Positions 38,246 to 49,293 of a DNA stretch of 64,000 nucleotides are shown here, one piece after another (within the stretch, counting starts at the first letter, position 1; each line of letters opens with the position of its first letter). A model generated the notes under the pieces. It was not told the origin of the DNA. It saw nothing but the letters and a program-made list of their open reading frames with translations, and searched no databases. The stretch is from NCBI RefSeq assembly GCF_011764505.1, contig NZ_AP022839.1, forward strand, positions 3,509,001 to 3,573,000, in the 5' to 3' direction. The position numbers and the translations under genes are program-made. The stretch comes from Legionella antarctica (lineage in GTDB: Bacteria; Pseudomonadota; Gammaproteobacteria; Legionellales; Legionellaceae).

Positions 38246-39023
38246 TATCAGGCTCCTTAATTAATACCAGACCTTTTTTAATCGCATCTAATCCTGCCGC
38301 GTAACTGGCCTTGTCTTCCCCTGTAAGATTTTGTTGTTCTTCATTTGTCAAGCCCAAGGCAAGTACTGGCATTATATTGGTTTGTAAAATATAAAAATCA
38401 GAATGTGTCTGCACCCAGGCTTTAGGATTTAGTCCGGCATAGCCAACAAACCGGGTCACGAAGTCTTGTGCTTCCCAATCACTAAAACCATCTCCTAATA
38501 ACAAAGATCGCTCATTTTCTTTTAAAACATTTGCAATGCATATGCTTTTACCGTTGGCTTGAGTTAATTCATTTTTCTGGTCAAATCCCTGGTAAGAACC
38601 ATCATCATTAAAATATATATCAACGGCAAGTACCCTGTCCGGTTGAATACCCAGATCTTTTGCCATAGGAACTATGGCAGACTTAATACCTCCGGAAATT
38701 ATAAATATTTTTTTATCAAGGCTATGAAAAAGTCTGATAACCTCTTTAACCCCAGGGGTAAGGTGGGTACTGTAGTTTGCAGCCAGTTGCTTAATTTGCA
38801 TTTTGTTTGGCCTAATATAATCCAGGCGTTTCCTATAATCCGCCAGATTTAAGCCTGTTGTCGACATACAGCGTTTAGTAATTGCCTTCACTGGCTCTGC
38901 CACATCATTCATACTTGCTAGTAAATCGATTCCTTCAATGAGTGACAACGTACTGTCACAATCAAAAAAAAAGACATCTATAGGAGACTTGGGCATCCAT
39001 GATTCAGGTCTAATATGAAGCAT
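38223..39023 (-). CDS. Phosphoserine phosphatase-like HAD hydrolase (SerB-like)
   Basis: 266 residues. HAD motifs: FFDCDSTLSLIEGID near residue 19 with the two catalytic Asp residues, IISGGIKSAI near 108 (Ser of motif II), and LLGDGFSDWEA near 175 (motif IV). The pattern DXDSTL-IEGID is that of phosphoserine phosphatase, which releases serine from phosphoserine. It overlaps serA by 23 bp. No N-terminal ACT domain, unlike E. coli SerB. The first Met at 39023 is supported by MLHIRPESWMPKSPIDVFFF, but an internal Met could also start it. Confidence 0.85.
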   Translation of the reverse strand: MLHIRPESWMPKSPIDVFFFDCDSTLSLIEGIDLLASMNDVAEPVKAITKRCMSTTGLNLADYRKRLDYIRPNKMQIKQLAANYSTHLTPGVKEVIRLFHSLDKKIFIISGGIKSAIVPMAKDLGIQPDRVLAVDIYFNDDGSYQGFDQKNELTQANGKSICIANVLKENERSLLLGDGFSDWEAQDFVTRFVGYAGLNPKAWVQTHSDFYILQTNIMPVLALGLTNEEQQNLTGEDKASYAAGLDAIKKGLVLIKEPDNVHHPNS

Positions 39024-39482
39024 AAAAAAAACTCCATTAATGTGCCAACAGATTGTGAGCGAATAATTTTCAGCAGGGACATATCCTATGACCGAGGGCT
39101 GATTGCATCATCGTAGATTACAGCTGCATCCAGTAGGCGTTAGAAAAATCCAGTTTTATCTATTCATTTTATAATTAGCTCCGCATCCTGTGGTGATGAC
39201 ACGAATATCCAATTGTGAAACTATTATAGTATAGTAGACTTTGTTCGCAGACCGTTGGGTACTTGTCAAATGACTGCGTTTTTTATTGACCGAAGTATCC
39301 TTATAAATGGCCGCGGATTACCTGGTGCTTTATCGCCAGGATTTAGTGCCCATCCAGTTAGGTAAGGCTCTACAGTTTTTGCTTGAATGTGTGGGCCAAT
39401 AGCATAGTCCTCAGCAGATCACTCACGATGAGGTATATGCAATTCCCTTTAAATTTAATGCGTTAATATAGCGGAAGCTAAT
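39024..39482. other. Intergenic gap of about 460 bp
   Basis: No supported gene. A 31-codon frame at 39307-39402 (reading LVLYRQDLVPIQLGKAL) lacks an SD and is not called. A CCTGG...CCAGG hairpin lies within it. The region may be a remnant of a lost gene, but nothing identifiable remains. Confidence 0.35.
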
Positions 39483-41123
39483 TTATTCTTGACTCAAATG
39501 GGTTCTTCGTTCCTGCATCGTTTCAACACTATTAATCACGGTTTGGTGACAAATTTCCATCATCACCGGAATCTCTTTTAATGGGGTTCCTTCGTGAATA
39601 GTATAAGCAATTAAAAAACTGTCCTGCCAAACCTTCTCATTCTTTCGTGTTTTGGCTTTAGCCCAGAGAGCTACCCATAAAAAATGAAACTCCCATTTAT
39701 CTCTGTTACGTTCCATTTCTTCCACAAAAACAGCATCCATAGCATTTTCTAAACGACACACTTTCACTCCATCAATAAAGCTGCTGTTATGATTGACAAT
39801 TTTATCGATAGTAGGGTTTTCTATATACCAGGACTCTGTGAACGATTTATTCTTAAGCCAGGATTTCGAACGGTGTAACGATTCCTGAATCATTTCTTGA
39901 GTAAAGGGAGTGATTTGAACGCTTAATTGATCAAAAAGATATTGTATATCTAGTTTGTTGGGTCTTAAACGTATCCCTAACAATTCCTGAACTTCCAGAA
40001 AGTGCAAGTAAGGAACATCACCACGTTCCACAGTTACTGCTAAATAATGCTCGACCATTAACTCAAAATAATTAATATCTACTTCTCGTAAGGTCACACT
40101 TTCTTCAAATGCTTGCCTGTAATAATCAGCTACTTCAGCTGCGGGTATAATGGGAGTTATCCATGCATCTTTTAAGCCTAAATTATCTTTTAATAGCAAG
40201 CCGCAAAGCCTGTTCTTTCTGTTTTTACGTACATGAATAAAAATACCTTGAGACCCTGTTCCATCTACTTCCGTAGCCTTGATGTCCATTTTGGCAAGGA
40301 TCGGTTCTGGCTCAAATACAACCCCCTTTTTACGTTGATTTTTTATCCATCGGTCAAACATTCCATAATAAGATTGTGCGTACCAGTATTTAATGACTTG
40401 TAATCGGGATAATGAAATGGATGACAAAGTAACTTTATCCATCAACTGATCCAGAGTAGCCAATGCTATCTCTCTAACTTCTGCTTTAGGATGCAAAAGG
40501 GTAAGGAGTGCAATATCCTGTCCTTCTTCGATACTGTACAAGTCAAGTATTAAATCAGCAAAAAATTCGGGAGGCATTGCATAGCTTTGGGCAAAAAAAT
40601 TCTCAGCTATGTCAAAAATAGAGAGATCGGATAACTCATGAATTAAATCTCTAATGGATTCTAAATGAGAAATCTGATCGACCTCATCTTCAGTATCTTC
40701 TTCCTGGCTCGCCAATTCAAAATAAGCATCTTTTAACTCTGGAGTTAATTCAACATGTACTTCATAAAATGCATTTAAAACAGGCAACCAAAAGCTTAAG
40801 GTATGTTTATTGGTATTGATAATTTCTGCCAAACGATTCATTAATAGAATGAGTGACTTGGCAGTTATTTTATTGTTAGCTTCTGTTGCAGCTTGCAATT
40901 GAGCAACACAAATATCTAAACCAAAAATACAGGCGGAATAGATTGGAGGACCATCATTTATTAACTGCTCATCTAAATTGTTAATAAGCTCTATCAACTG
41001 AAAAGCAAATTCCGGGTGTTGGAAAAAAAGAGCATATAATTGAGGGTCGGGATCATCATTTTGTTCAATTAATACTGCCATTTCGGCAACCAGGCGATTC
41101 AATTCTGCAGGATCATGTGTCAT
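39483..41123 (-). CDS. Hypothetical protein, 546 aa, HEAT-like helical
   Basis: I do not recognise a family. The protein is acidic, soluble and largely helical, with no signal peptide. A HEAT-like segment is visible near residues 205-235 (LLHPKAEVREIALATLDQLM), and the C-terminus mentions a defined globular part with HFLWVALWAKAKTRK. The start ATG overlaps the yciA stop by 4 bp, and yciA follows tex by 2 bp, so the three genes look like one transcript with this one last. It may therefore work with RNA/translation-related Tex, but this is only positional evidence. Confidence 0.7.
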   Translation of the reverse strand: MTHDPAELNRLVAEMAVLIEQNDDPDPQLYALFFQHPEFAFQLIELINNLDEQLINDGPPIYSACIFGLDICVAQLQAATEANNKITAKSLILLMNRLAEIINTNKHTLSFWLPVLNAFYEVHVELTPELKDAYFELASQEEDTEDEVDQISHLESIRDLIHELSDLSIFDIAENFFAQSYAMPPEFFADLILDLYSIEEGQDIALLTLLHPKAEVREIALATLDQLMDKVTLSSISLSRLQVIKYWYAQSYYGMFDRWIKNQRKKGVVFEPEPILAKMDIKATEVDGTGSQGIFIHVRKNRKNRLCGLLLKDNLGLKDAWITPIIPAAEVADYYRQAFEESVTLREVDINYFELMVEHYLAVTVERGDVPYLHFLEVQELLGIRLRPNKLDIQYLFDQLSVQITPFTQEMIQESLHRSKSWLKNKSFTESWYIENPTIDKIVNHNSSFIDGVKVCRLENAMDAVFVEEMERNRDKWEFHFLWVALWAKAKTRKNEKVWQDSFLIAYTIHEGTPLKEIPVMMEICHQTVINSVETMQERRTHLSQE

Positions 41124-41503
41124 ACTTTTATAGATACCTGTCTTGGTTTCCGATTTTCATCTATGGCAACAAAAACAAAGACACCCTCAGTCACTTGATA
41201 GCGCTCAGCTTGAGTTGTTGGAAGTGCCCATACCTCAACCCCTATAGTCAGCGATGTATTGCCCTGTTTGATTAACTCGACGTGACAGCTGATTACATCA
41301 CCAACATGAACTGGCTTTAGAAAGGTCATTGAATTAATTGCAACTGTTGCAACTCGCCCCTGAGATAATCGTTTTGCCAAAACCCCAGCGGCCAGATCCA
41401 TTTGGGAGACTATCCATCCCCCAAATATATCTCCATTTGCATTTGTACTTAAAGGCATTGCCAAGGTTTGAATTGTCAACTCTCCTTTAGGCACTCTTGT
41501 CAT
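41120..41503 (-). CDS. yciA: Acyl-CoA thioesterase (YciA-like hot-dog fold)
   Basis: 127 residues, a single hot-dog domain. The YciA signature ANGDIFGGWIVSQMDLAAG near residue 22 contains the catalytic Asp, followed by VATVAINSMTFLKPVHVGDVISCH. It hydrolyses medium and long acyl-CoAs in the cytosol. Start is 2 bp beyond the tex stop and its own stop overlaps the next gene by 4 bp (ATGA), indicating coupled translation. Confidence 0.92.
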   Translation of the reverse strand: MTRVPKGELTIQTLAMPLSTNANGDIFGGWIVSQMDLAAGVLAKRLSQGRVATVAINSMTFLKPVHVGDVISCHVELIKQGNTSLTIGVEVWALPTTQAERYQVTEGVFVFVAIDENRKPRQVSIKV

Positions 41504-41505
41504 TT

Positions 41506-43857
41506 TTAACCACCCCGTTTAAGTCTGGACAAAGCATCTGCCATAGCAGTATTAAAAACAGTTTTCTTAACAGGCTCAGCCTTTTTAGACGGCTCCGGTT
41601 TTTTCTTAACTTCCATTTTTTTAGCTTGAGGTTTCTTTTTGGCTGGCTGGTGCCTGGCTGTTTGTTTCTGATCGGGTGATGAGGCGTTTTCTTCACCTAA
41701 CTTCATACTCAGACCAATACGTTTCCGCTCTTTATCCACTTCAACTACTTTAACTTTTACTATGTCACCGGCCTTTACTACAGCACGTGGATCAGTGATG
41801 AAGCGATTAGTCATGGCTGAAATATGTACTAATCCATCCTGATGCACACCTATATCTATAAAAGCACCAAAATTAGTAACATTACTTACCACGCCTTCAA
41901 GAATCATCCCTTCATGCAAATGGTTGATGTCCTCAACACCTTCTTTAAATTGTGCTGTCTTAAATTCAGGTCGTGGATCTCGTCCTGGTTTTTCCAGTTC
42001 ACGCAGAACATCTCTGATCGTAGGCAACCCAAAGTTTTCATCAACATATTGATCCGCATTTACGCTGTGCAATATTTCTTTATTGCCTATAACTTGAGAA
42101 ATACCTACTTTCTTATCTGCAACAATTTTTTCTACCAGAGAATAAGCCTCGGGATGAACGCAAGATGCATCCAAGGGGTTATCCCCATTCATAATGCGAA
42201 GAAAACCAGCAGCCTGTTGAAAAGCTTTTTCACCCATTCTATTGATATTTTTTAACTGATTTCTGTTCTCAAAGGCGCCGTGTTCGTCTCGATATTGCAC
42301 TATATTCTTGGCCAGCGTATCGTTAAGACCAGAAACATGAGTAAGTAAGGCAGCTGAAGCCGTATTAATATCAACCCCTACCGCATTCACACAGTCCTCA
42401 ACAACTCCATCAAGGCATCGAGCAAGCCGTGTCTGATTGACATCATGTTGATACTGACCTACCCCGATGGATTTTGCCTCTATTTTGACCAACTCAGCCA
42501 ATGGATCCTGTAACCTACGGGCAATTGATACAGCTCCTCTTAAAGTAACATCTAAATCGGGGAATTCATTAGCTGCTATTTCAGAGGCTGAATAAACGGA
42601 TGCACCAGCTTCACTAACAATAATTTTGCTAAGCTGCAAATCAGGGTACATTTTTATCATGTCAGTAACCAGACGCTCTGTTTCACGTGAACCAGTGCCA
42701 TTACCTATACTGATTAAGTTTACCTGATGTTTCACGGCAAGCTTCGCCAGCTCAGCAAGCGATTGGTGCCATTCATTTTGTGGAGCGAAGGGAAAAATAA
42801 CTGTGTAATCAAGTAACTTACCGGTAGCATCAACGACCACAACTTTCACGCCAGTCCGAATTCCAGGATCAAGTCCTATAGTTATTTGGGGACCAGCTGG
42901 AGCAGCTAGCAATAAATCTCGCAAGTTTCGGGAGAATACTTTAATTGCTTCTTCATCTGCCATTTCGCGTAAGCGCGTCAATAGCTCCAGCTCTAACTTG
43001 GTGAATAATTTTACTTTCCAGGTCATGCGGACTGTATCATATAACCAGCTATCGGCTCTTCTTTGCTGATCCTCAATTTTGAAATAGGCTGCTGTCTTGT
43101 TTTCACCATAATTTACATCAGTTTCTGGTAAAATAAGATTTACTTGCAAAATACTCTCACGTCGTCCACGAAATAGAGCCAGTGCACGGTGAGAAGGAAT
43201 TTTTTTAATAGCTTCGGAGTAAGCAAAATAATCCGAAAACTTGTTGACTGCTTCTTTTTTCTTGCTACTACCCACTGATTTAACTAGAGCGTGTTGCCAT
43301 AGGTATTCCCGCAATTCATTTATCAGCTCAGGATCCTCAGCAAAATGCTCCATTAAAATGTGTCTGGCCCCTTCAAGAGCTGCTTTTGTATCGTCAAAAC
43401 CTGACTCTGAATTGATGTACTTGGTTGCCTCTTCCTCTGGATCCAGATCAGGATTGTTCCATAGTGCAAGAGCCAAGGGCTCTAACCCTGCCTCAATTGC
43501 TATTTGCGCCTTAGTGCGTCGTTTAGGCCTGAAGGGTAAATATAAGTCCTCCAGACGCGTTTTAGTATCTGCTGCCAGAATACTTTGCTCTAACTCGGGA
43601 GTTAATTTTTCTTGTTCACGAATTGATTGTAAGACAACAGTTCGTCTCTCATCCAGTTCACGCAAATAAATTAATCTCTCGGCGAGAAAACGTAACTGCA
43701 CATCATCGAGGCCTTCAGTTGCTTCTTTACGATAACGAGCAATAAAAGGAACTGTTGCTCCCTCATCCAGCATACGAATAGCAGTCTCTACCTGCGAGAC
43801 TTTGACCTTAAGTTCCTGTGCAATAATCGCAGCTGACGCCAACATCTCTTGAGCCAT
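41506..43857 (-). CDS. tex: Tex-family S1 RNA-binding protein
   Basis: 783 residues, typical Tex length. The order is the N-terminal Tex domain ([21 protein letters not shown]), a YqgF/RuvX-like nuclease fold ([16 protein letters not shown] near 330), helix-hairpin-helix segments ([19 protein letters not shown]) and a C-terminal S1 domain ([20 protein letters not shown] near 655). A lysine-rich tail follows the S1 domain. Tex binds nucleic acid and affects transcription and toxin expression in several bacteria; precise role unknown in Legionella. First gene of a tex-yciA-hypothetical operon. Confidence 0.95.
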   Translation of the reverse strand: MAQEMLASAAIIAQELKVKVSQVETAIRMLDEGATVPFIARYRKEATEGLDDVQLRFLAERLIYLRELDERRTVVLQSIREQEKLTPELEQSILAADTKTRLEDLYLPFRPKRRTKAQIAIEAGLEPLALALWNNPDLDPEEEATKYINSESGFDDTKAALEGARHILMEHFAEDPELINELREYLWQHALVKSVGSSKKKEAVNKFSDYFAYSEAIKKIPSHRALALFRGRRESILQVNLILPETDVNYGENKTAAYFKIEDQQRRADSWLYDTVRMTWKVKLFTKLELELLTRLREMADEEAIKVFSRNLRDLLLAAPAGPQITIGLDPGIRTGVKVVVVDATGKLLDYTVIFPFAPQNEWHQSLAELAKLAVKHQVNLISIGNGTGSRETERLVTDMIKMYPDLQLSKIIVSEAGASVYSASEIAANEFPDLDVTLRGAVSIARRLQDPLAELVKIEAKSIGVGQYQHDVNQTRLARCLDGVVEDCVNAVGVDINTASAALLTHVSGLNDTLAKNIVQYRDEHGAFENRNQLKNINRMGEKAFQQAAGFLRIMNGDNPLDASCVHPEAYSLVEKIVADKKVGISQVIGNKEILHSVNADQYVDENFGLPTIRDVLRELEKPGRDPRPEFKTAQFKEGVEDINHLHEGMILEGVVSNVTNFGAFIDIGVHQDGLVHISAMTNRFITDPRAVVKAGDIVKVKVVEVDKERKRIGLSMKLGEENASSPDQKQTARHQPAKKKPQAKKMEVKKKPEPSKKAEPVKKTVFNTAMADALSRLKRGG

Positions 43858-43979
43858 TCACATCCCCGTAAAACATGATAAAAAACCGCCACATTATATA
43901 CTCATCGCAGTCCATATTGCGATATAAAATATGTCCAAACTACAAACAACAATGCTACTTCATCCCGATTATACCGAAT

Positions 43980-44648
43980 TTACGCCTTTCTAACACACCA
44001 TACACTATCTTTAATCGCCTTCAAACCTCTTTGAAACAAGAGATCATGAGGGTCTTGTAGCCGCTCAGAAATTTTTAAGCACTTAATTTCTGAACACTGC
44101 TTTTTATATAGGTTGGATACATCTTCACCAGAGATGCTATAGGGAGGGCCTTCTAATTTTTCTTGGTTGTAACTTAATGTTTTTAACAAGATAGCTCCAC
44201 GTGGCTTAAGCCATTGGAGGCACCTGTCTACATAATCTGGTCTCATTTTAGCTGGAAGGGCAATTAAAGCCGCTCTATCATAAATGGCATCGACTGGTGC
44301 GATTAAAGAAGACTCCAGGGCAAAAATATCGCCAACCCATAAACTAATAGCGTCAGTGTAATAATGATATATTTCCCCTGTTTTTTCTTTCTTGAAATGC
44401 AGTTGATGTTCTGCAGCAAACTGGATTACAGCCTGCTCGCTCAGCTCGATACCAACCACTTTAAATCCTTGCTGGGAGAGCCAAAGCATATCAAGACTTT
44501 TTCCACACAAAGGAACAAGTACACGCATCCCTGGCACCATATGTAATTCGGGCCAATAGGTGATTAAATCTCGATTAATCTCTTCCTTGTGAAAGAAGGT
44601 TCGCCCTTCACGCCAAATATCAGCCCAAAATTGTTGCCCTTTATTCAC
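43980..44648 (-). CDS. tpm: Thiopurine S-methyltransferase
   Basis: 222 residues. Begins with the TPMT family pattern (QQFWADIWREGRTFFHKEE), followed by the SAM-binding motif VLVPLCGKSLDMLWLSQQG near residue 43 and VVGIELSEQAVIQF. The later PVDAIYDRAALIALP block is also typical. Bacterial Tpm enzymes methylate thiopurines and detoxify selenium and tellurium compounds. The ATG overlaps the glmS stop by 4 bp, an apparent glmS-tpm operon. Confidence 0.93.
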   Translation of the reverse strand: MNKGQQFWADIWREGRTFFHKEEINRDLITYWPELHMVPGMRVLVPLCGKSLDMLWLSQQGFKVVGIELSEQAVIQFAAEHQLHFKKEKTGEIYHYYTDAISLWVGDIFALESSLIAPVDAIYDRAALIALPAKMRPDYVDRCLQWLKPRGAILLKTLSYNQEKLEGPPYSISGEDVSNLYKKQCSEIKCLKISERLQDPHDLLFQRGLKAIKDSVWCVRKA

Positions 44649-46459
44649 TCAACGGTCACCGATTTAGCAAGATTACGAGGCTGATCCACGTCGGTGCCTT
44701 TGGCAACAGCCACATGATAAGCTAATAGCTGCAGGGGAATGGTATAAACTATGGGCGCAATCCATGTTCCACAAAAAGGTACCTTGATTAATCGAGCCCC
44801 ATTAGGCTCCCACACTTGTCCATCATCAACAAAAACAAGTAACTGCCCACCACGAGCACTCACTTCATGTAAATTAGATTTTAATTTATCCAAAAGCTCA
44901 TCATTGGGTGCCACCGCAATGACCGGCATGTCCTTATCAACCAGAGCTAAAGGACCATGTTTTAACTCTCCTGCTGGATATGCTTCCGCATGAATATAAG
45001 AAATTTCCTTTAATTTTAAAGCACCTTCCAGTGCTACAGGATACTGCACGCCACGACCTAGAAATAATGCATGAGACTTATTAACAAATAAAGCAGCCAG
45101 GGACTCAATTTCCCCATTCATCTTTAATACTCGCTCACAGCAAGCCGGCAATTCTTGTAGTTGTTTTAATACTTCTTGCGAACGCTCATCGGGACAAAGA
45201 GCAGCGGCTAACATCAAAAATGATGCGAGTTGAGTAGTAAATGCTTTGGTTGATGCCACACCAATTTCAATACCTGCACGGGTCAAAAAGACACAGTCTG
45301 CTTCCCTTACCATGGTACTTGTTGCCACATTACAAATGGCTAAGCTAGCCAAATAATTCATGTTTTTTGCTTTATATAAAGCAGCTAAGGTGTCTGCTGT
45401 TTCACCTGATTGAGAAATAGTGATAAACAAAGTCCCATTGGGAACAACCACATCGCGGTAACGATATTCACTGGCAATTTCAACCTGTGTCGGAAATCCA
45501 GCCAAAGATTCAAGCCAATACTTAGCAATCATCCCCGCATGATAACTGGTTCCACAAGCCACAATATGAATTTGTTTTACCAAAGGAAACACATGCGAGG
45601 CCCGTTCACCAAAACTGGCTTTAAGTACTTCTGGGCTGCTAATACGACCTTCTATGGTATCACTCAATACTCTGGACTGTTCAAATATCTCCTTAAGCAT
45701 AAAGTGCCTGTAGGGGCCTTTACTGACGATTTCAGAATCATTAGTTAACGGATGCGAAAGTCGTTCAACAATTTTACGAGAAGAGTCATAGAGCTTTATC
45801 TCATGTGCCGTGATAGTAGCACTATCACCCTCTTCTAAATAAATAACCGATTGGGCAAATGCCCTTAAAGCCAGAGCATCAGAAGCAATAAAATTCTCTC
45901 CGATACCAAGTCCCAGAACCAAAGGACTGCCTTTTCTAATTGCAACTAAATCGAGGGGTCGTTGTTGATGAATGACCCCCAAGGCAAAAGCACCGTGCAT
46001 CTCGGCTGCCGCGGTCTGAACGGCCAATAATAAATCTTCATGCTGCAGGTAATGAAAGTGAATTAAATGAGCGGCTACTTCAGTATCTGTTTCAGAGGTG
46101 AACTGATAACCACTTGAAATAAGGCGCTGGCGTAAATTATCATGATTTTCAATGATGCCGTTATGAACTAAAGCAATCTGGCCATGAGATAAATGAGGGT
46201 GAGCGTTTTGCTCTGAGGGTTTGCCGTGTGTCGCCCAACGGGTATGAGCAATCCCGGTATTTCCAGCAACCGCAGTTTCCTGCATTGCATTAGCCAGGTT
46301 TTGTACCTTCCCCTGCATCCTCACTCGCTTTAAACGGGAGTGATTATCAATTACAGCGATACCCGCTGAGTCATAACCTCTATATTCCAGTCGGCGTAAT
46401 CCTTCCAGCAAAATTTTGCTAATATCGCGTTCTGAAACACCACCCATAATCCCGCACAT
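44645..46459 (-). CDS. glmS: Glutamine-fructose-6-phosphate aminotransferase
   Basis: 604 residues from the ATG at 46459, chosen because the mature enzyme must begin with the nucleophilic Cys: MCGIMGGVSERDIS. The N-terminal glutaminase domain shows RRLEYRGYDSAGIA and HTRWATHGKPSEQNAHPH; two SIS domains follow (ACGTSYHAG near 304, SQSGETADTLAAL near 350). The C-terminus LAKSVTVE is the GlmS hallmark. It makes glucosamine-6-phosphate for peptidoglycan and LPS. No glmS ribozyme or GlmZ-type site was recognised in the 300 bp upstream. Confidence 0.97.
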   Translation of the reverse strand: MCGIMGGVSERDISKILLEGLRRLEYRGYDSAGIAVIDNHSRLKRVRMQGKVQNLANAMQETAVAGNTGIAHTRWATHGKPSEQNAHPHLSHGQIALVHNGIIENHDNLRQRLISSGYQFTSETDTEVAAHLIHFHYLQHEDLLLAVQTAAAEMHGAFALGVIHQQRPLDLVAIRKGSPLVLGLGIGENFIASDALALRAFAQSVIYLEEGDSATITAHEIKLYDSSRKIVERLSHPLTNDSEIVSKGPYRHFMLKEIFEQSRVLSDTIEGRISSPEVLKASFGERASHVFPLVKQIHIVACGTSYHAGMIAKYWLESLAGFPTQVEIASEYRYRDVVVPNGTLFITISQSGETADTLAALYKAKNMNYLASLAICNVATSTMVREADCVFLTRAGIEIGVASTKAFTTQLASFLMLAAALCPDERSQEVLKQLQELPACCERVLKMNGEIESLAALFVNKSHALFLGRGVQYPVALEGALKLKEISYIHAEAYPAGELKHGPLALVDKDMPVIAVAPNDELLDKLKSNLHEVSARGGQLLVFVDDGQVWEPNGARLIKVPFCGTWIAPIVYTIPLQLLAYHVAVAKGTDVDQPRNLAKSVTVE

Positions 46460-46760
46460 AATCACTCCTAATTAGCAACAACTCTGTAAATTGACTATTT
46501 TTTTCTCCAGGACAAAAAACCAACTCTTTGTCACCTTGGAAATCTTAAGTCTTATTTTGTCGATACCAGTTAAATTCAGAACAGATAAAGGTTGTGATAA
46601 CCACCTATCTGACATCACGTATGTGGCTCATAGACATCACTATTCTGAAGTGTATCAATAGAAAAAAAGAATTATGCCATAAACCTTCGTAAATCACTAA
46701 AGCAAACGATAAATTTGCCTGAACAACTGTAAAAAGCTGTCCAGACCATTAAACTGTTCA
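46460..46760. other. Intergenic region upstream of glmS
   Basis: About 300 bp, no coding frame. Contains the glmS promoter region and the downstream flank of the lipase gene. No ribozyme core, riboswitch or T-tract terminator was identified. Confidence 0.4.
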
Positions 46761-48065
46761 TTAACTGGAAGAATCAGGTGCCTCACAGTTCACTGAATAT
46801 CCATGATCTTTCATCGCCGTACAAATTTCAAATGCCAGATAATTATGCGCTCTGGTGGTTGGATGAATTTCATCCCAGAATAAATAATCTTGTGGAAAAT
46901 CACATAGATGATAATTGCTCTCGCCAACTAAAAACTGAGGGTCTCTATACTGCAATAAATGAGCATAGGTTAACACGTAGTTTCTGGCGAACGGAGTGTG
47001 AGCTAAAGCACCCAGCATAGGGAACTTCACATCAATGCATGCCTCAGAAATATTGGAAAATCCATATTGCTCAGGATTATTTAATGCCTTTGCCAAGTAT
47101 CGTTCCGTATCTATAAATAAGAAATCAGCTTTGGGATATTGTTTTTGCCATTCATCCATGCGTATTGCCAAACGTTGGTTGTGCTGATCCACCGCATCAT
47201 TTAATACCTGTCTGTCTGTTGTTTTGACAAATTTGGGTGTTTCTCCAATGTGGGGAACCCCCATAATAACAAAACGTTTAGCCCCTGCCTGCTCTAATTT
47301 CAAAACAGCGGCAGTTAAATTTTCAAGCACATTATCTACATAATTGCTCATGATGGTGGTGTTATAATTATCTTCAAACAACAAAACATTTAAATAATCA
47401 TTACTACCAGAGAACACAAAATATACCGTTTCGCTATCTAGCTGAGTATGCTCCAATAAGTACCCTTGAACGGTAAAGCCTAGGCTTGGAGGAATCAATT
47501 TACCTATAATTAATGTTTTGATTGTTCCCAAAGGATGGCGAATCAAATTCCATACCGTCAATTGGTAGTCGTATGTAGCAGCCCACCCCCCACCAAACGC
47601 CACATTAATATAAACATCTTCATCACTTTTTTGTATCGCCCACATTTGGGCTAAGTATTCATTCCATACTCGGCCATTGGAAAATCTTGAGTTCCAATAT
47701 GGAGCACCAGGTAATATGGGTACCCGTTTGATTTTACCTACTAAATTAGCAATATAAGGAGCTAATTCATTATCAAAAAAATTAGTTACAACATTGATGC
47801 CTGCATCAAGTACCATTTGAGGAACATAATAATCATTAGCAAAATCAATCATTTTATTGAGTACGAATACTTTAAACGGAGCAACAATAAAAGCCGGGTT
47901 TTCCTGTTGCCGCAGACTTCTAAGTAGACGAGTGGTATTACCTGTATCTGAAAGACTATCACCAAAAACAACCATTGACTTTACTGAGGTAGAAGCAAAG
48001 CTGGATAAGGGTATTATAAGTAAAATGAGACACAAAAAAAGACACATCCGTTTGTAATTGAGCAT
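46761..48065 (-). CDS. plaD: Secreted GDSL lysophospholipase/acyltransferase (PlaD-like)
   Basis: 434 residues from the ATG at 48065, chosen because AAGGAGGAATT directly precedes it and a signal peptide follows (MCLFLCLILLIIPLSSFA). SGNH blocks: GDSLSDTGNTTRL with Ser37, FSNGRVWNEY, FVFSGSNDYL near residue 222, and WDEIHPTTRAHNYLAFE near 403 (Asp, His). Three related GDSL enzymes, PlaA, PlaC and PlaD, are known in L. pneumophila; position near glmS and the srnA gene suggests PlaD (lpg2837), recalled without alignment. The Cys residues in the C-terminal half could form a disulfide loop as in PlaC. Confidence 0.8.
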   Translation of the reverse strand: MLNYKRMCLFLCLILLIIPLSSFASTSVKSMVVFGDSLSDTGNTTRLLRSLRQQENPAFIVAPFKVFVLNKMIDFANDYYVPQMVLDAGINVVTNFFDNELAPYIANLVGKIKRVPILPGAPYWNSRFSNGRVWNEYLAQMWAIQKSDEDVYINVAFGGGWAATYDYQLTVWNLIRHPLGTIKTLIIGKLIPPSLGFTVQGYLLEHTQLDSETVYFVFSGSNDYLNVLLFEDNYNTTIMSNYVDNVLENLTAAVLKLEQAGAKRFVIMGVPHIGETPKFVKTTDRQVLNDAVDQHNQRLAIRMDEWQKQYPKADFLFIDTERYLAKALNNPEQYGFSNISEACIDVKFPMLGALAHTPFARNYVLTYAHLLQYRDPQFLVGESNYHLCDFPQDYLFWDEIHPTTRAHNYLAFEICTAMKDHGYSVNCEAPDSSS

Positions 48066-48354
48066 AATTCCTCCTTGAATTATCATGAAGCTAATAAAAA
48101 ATTCTATAGCTTGATCAATAATCATACGACCGCAATTCAAGAATTGTCAATTTTCGCGCCACAAATAAAACGAGACCGGCTTTCCATATTGAATTTACAT
48201 CCATAATTTCTGACTAAGTTCTGGATGACTTTATTGCCCGTAAGTGACGCACTAGCTCATAGGCAAGAGTGCATTTAATTCATTCCTATTGATTAAATTG
48301 TGAGTAAATGGTAATTTTTACCAAATATTTTTGTTGATTTTAGGTAATAATAAA

Positions 48355-49119
48355 GTGAAAGAAATAGTCATTGCCTCCTTTTATAAATTCGTTCCTCTAT
48401 CCGAGTTAGAAACCATGCGCGAGTTCATGCTTGCCAAAATGCGTGACATGAGCGTTAAAGGAACCATTATTTTAGCTGCAGAAGGTATTAATGGAGGGTT
48501 TGCAAGCAGGCGTGAAGAAGTGGAGCTTTTTTATCAATTTATGCGCAGTGATTCTCGCTTTGCGGATTTGAATTTTAAAGAAACTTACGACGAAAAAAAT
48601 CCCTTCGATAAAGCGAAAGTAAAACTTCGTAAAGAAATTGTCACCATGGGAATAACCAATGTAGACCCAACTAAATCAGCAGGTACCTATCTTAATCCCG
48701 ATGAGTGGCATGAGTTTATCAAAGATCCTGATGTTATTCTGATTGATACTCGTAATGATTACGAATTTGAACTGGGCACTTTTAAAAACGCCATAAATCC
48801 ATGTACAGAAAACTTCAGGGAGTTTCCTGAATATGTTGAGAAACATTTGCAGGATAAAAAAGGAAAAAAAATCGCCATGTTTTGTACCGGTGGTATCCGT
48901 TGTGAAAAATCAACTGCTTATTTAAAAGAACACGGATTTGAAAATGTCTACCACCTGCAAGACGGAATCCTTAATTACATCCAATCCATACCAGAGAATG
49001 AATCCCTCTGGGAAGGTGCCTGCTTTGTTTTTGACGATCGAGTAGCAGTGGATCACCAGTTAGAGCGCGTTTATCCTCAATTACCTCAGGATTATAAAGA
49101 CGAGCGGTTTCCGAAATAA
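48355..49119 (+). CDS. trhO: tRNA uridine 5-oxyacetic acid/hydroxylation rhodanese (TrhO)
   Basis: 254 residues from a GTG start at 48355; a TTG 24 bp earlier is possible but less likely. N-terminal acylphosphatase-like part ([25 protein letters not shown]) and a rhodanese domain with active-site Cys in [17 protein letters not shown] near residue 184. TrhO (YceA) hydroxylates uridine 34 of certain tRNAs using prephenate-independent oxygen chemistry. Divergent from the plaD-like gene. A palindrome follows its stop. Confidence 0.93.
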   Translation: MKEIVIASFYKFVPLSELETMREFMLAKMRDMSVKGTIILAAEGINGGFASRREEVELFYQFMRSDSRFADLNFKETYDEKNPFDKAKVKLRKEIVTMGITNVDPTKSAGTYLNPDEWHEFIKDPDVILIDTRNDYEFELGTFKNAINPCTENFREFPEYVEKHLQDKKGKKIAMFCTGGIRCEKSTAYLKEHGFENVYHLQDGILNYIQSIPENESLWEGACFVFDDRVAVDHQLERVYPQLPQDYKDERFPK

Positions 49120-49146
49120 CGTTCCTTTCTCTATCACTGACCGGTT

Positions 49147-49180
49147 ATAAACGTATTGTTCACTCTAACGATACGTTTAT
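49147..49180 (+). terminator. Stem-loop downstream of trhO
   Basis: ATAAACGTAT at 49147-49156 pairs with ATACGTTTAT at 49171-49180, plus GTT/AAC nearer the loop. Only a CCTTT follows, so it is a weak intrinsic terminator at best. Confidence 0.45.
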
Positions 49181-49293
49181 CCTTTACATCAAGACATCTT
49201 GACCGGATAAAGAGGGGGTTAGAAGAAAAACTAAAAGTCCTCAATTTTCTGTACATCAGTTATAATATCTTTTTTCTATAGTTCAGGTGTCTC

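Noticed and set aside
39307..39402. 31-codon frame in the 39-kb gap
   Set aside because: No SD, no recognised family and no conserved context.
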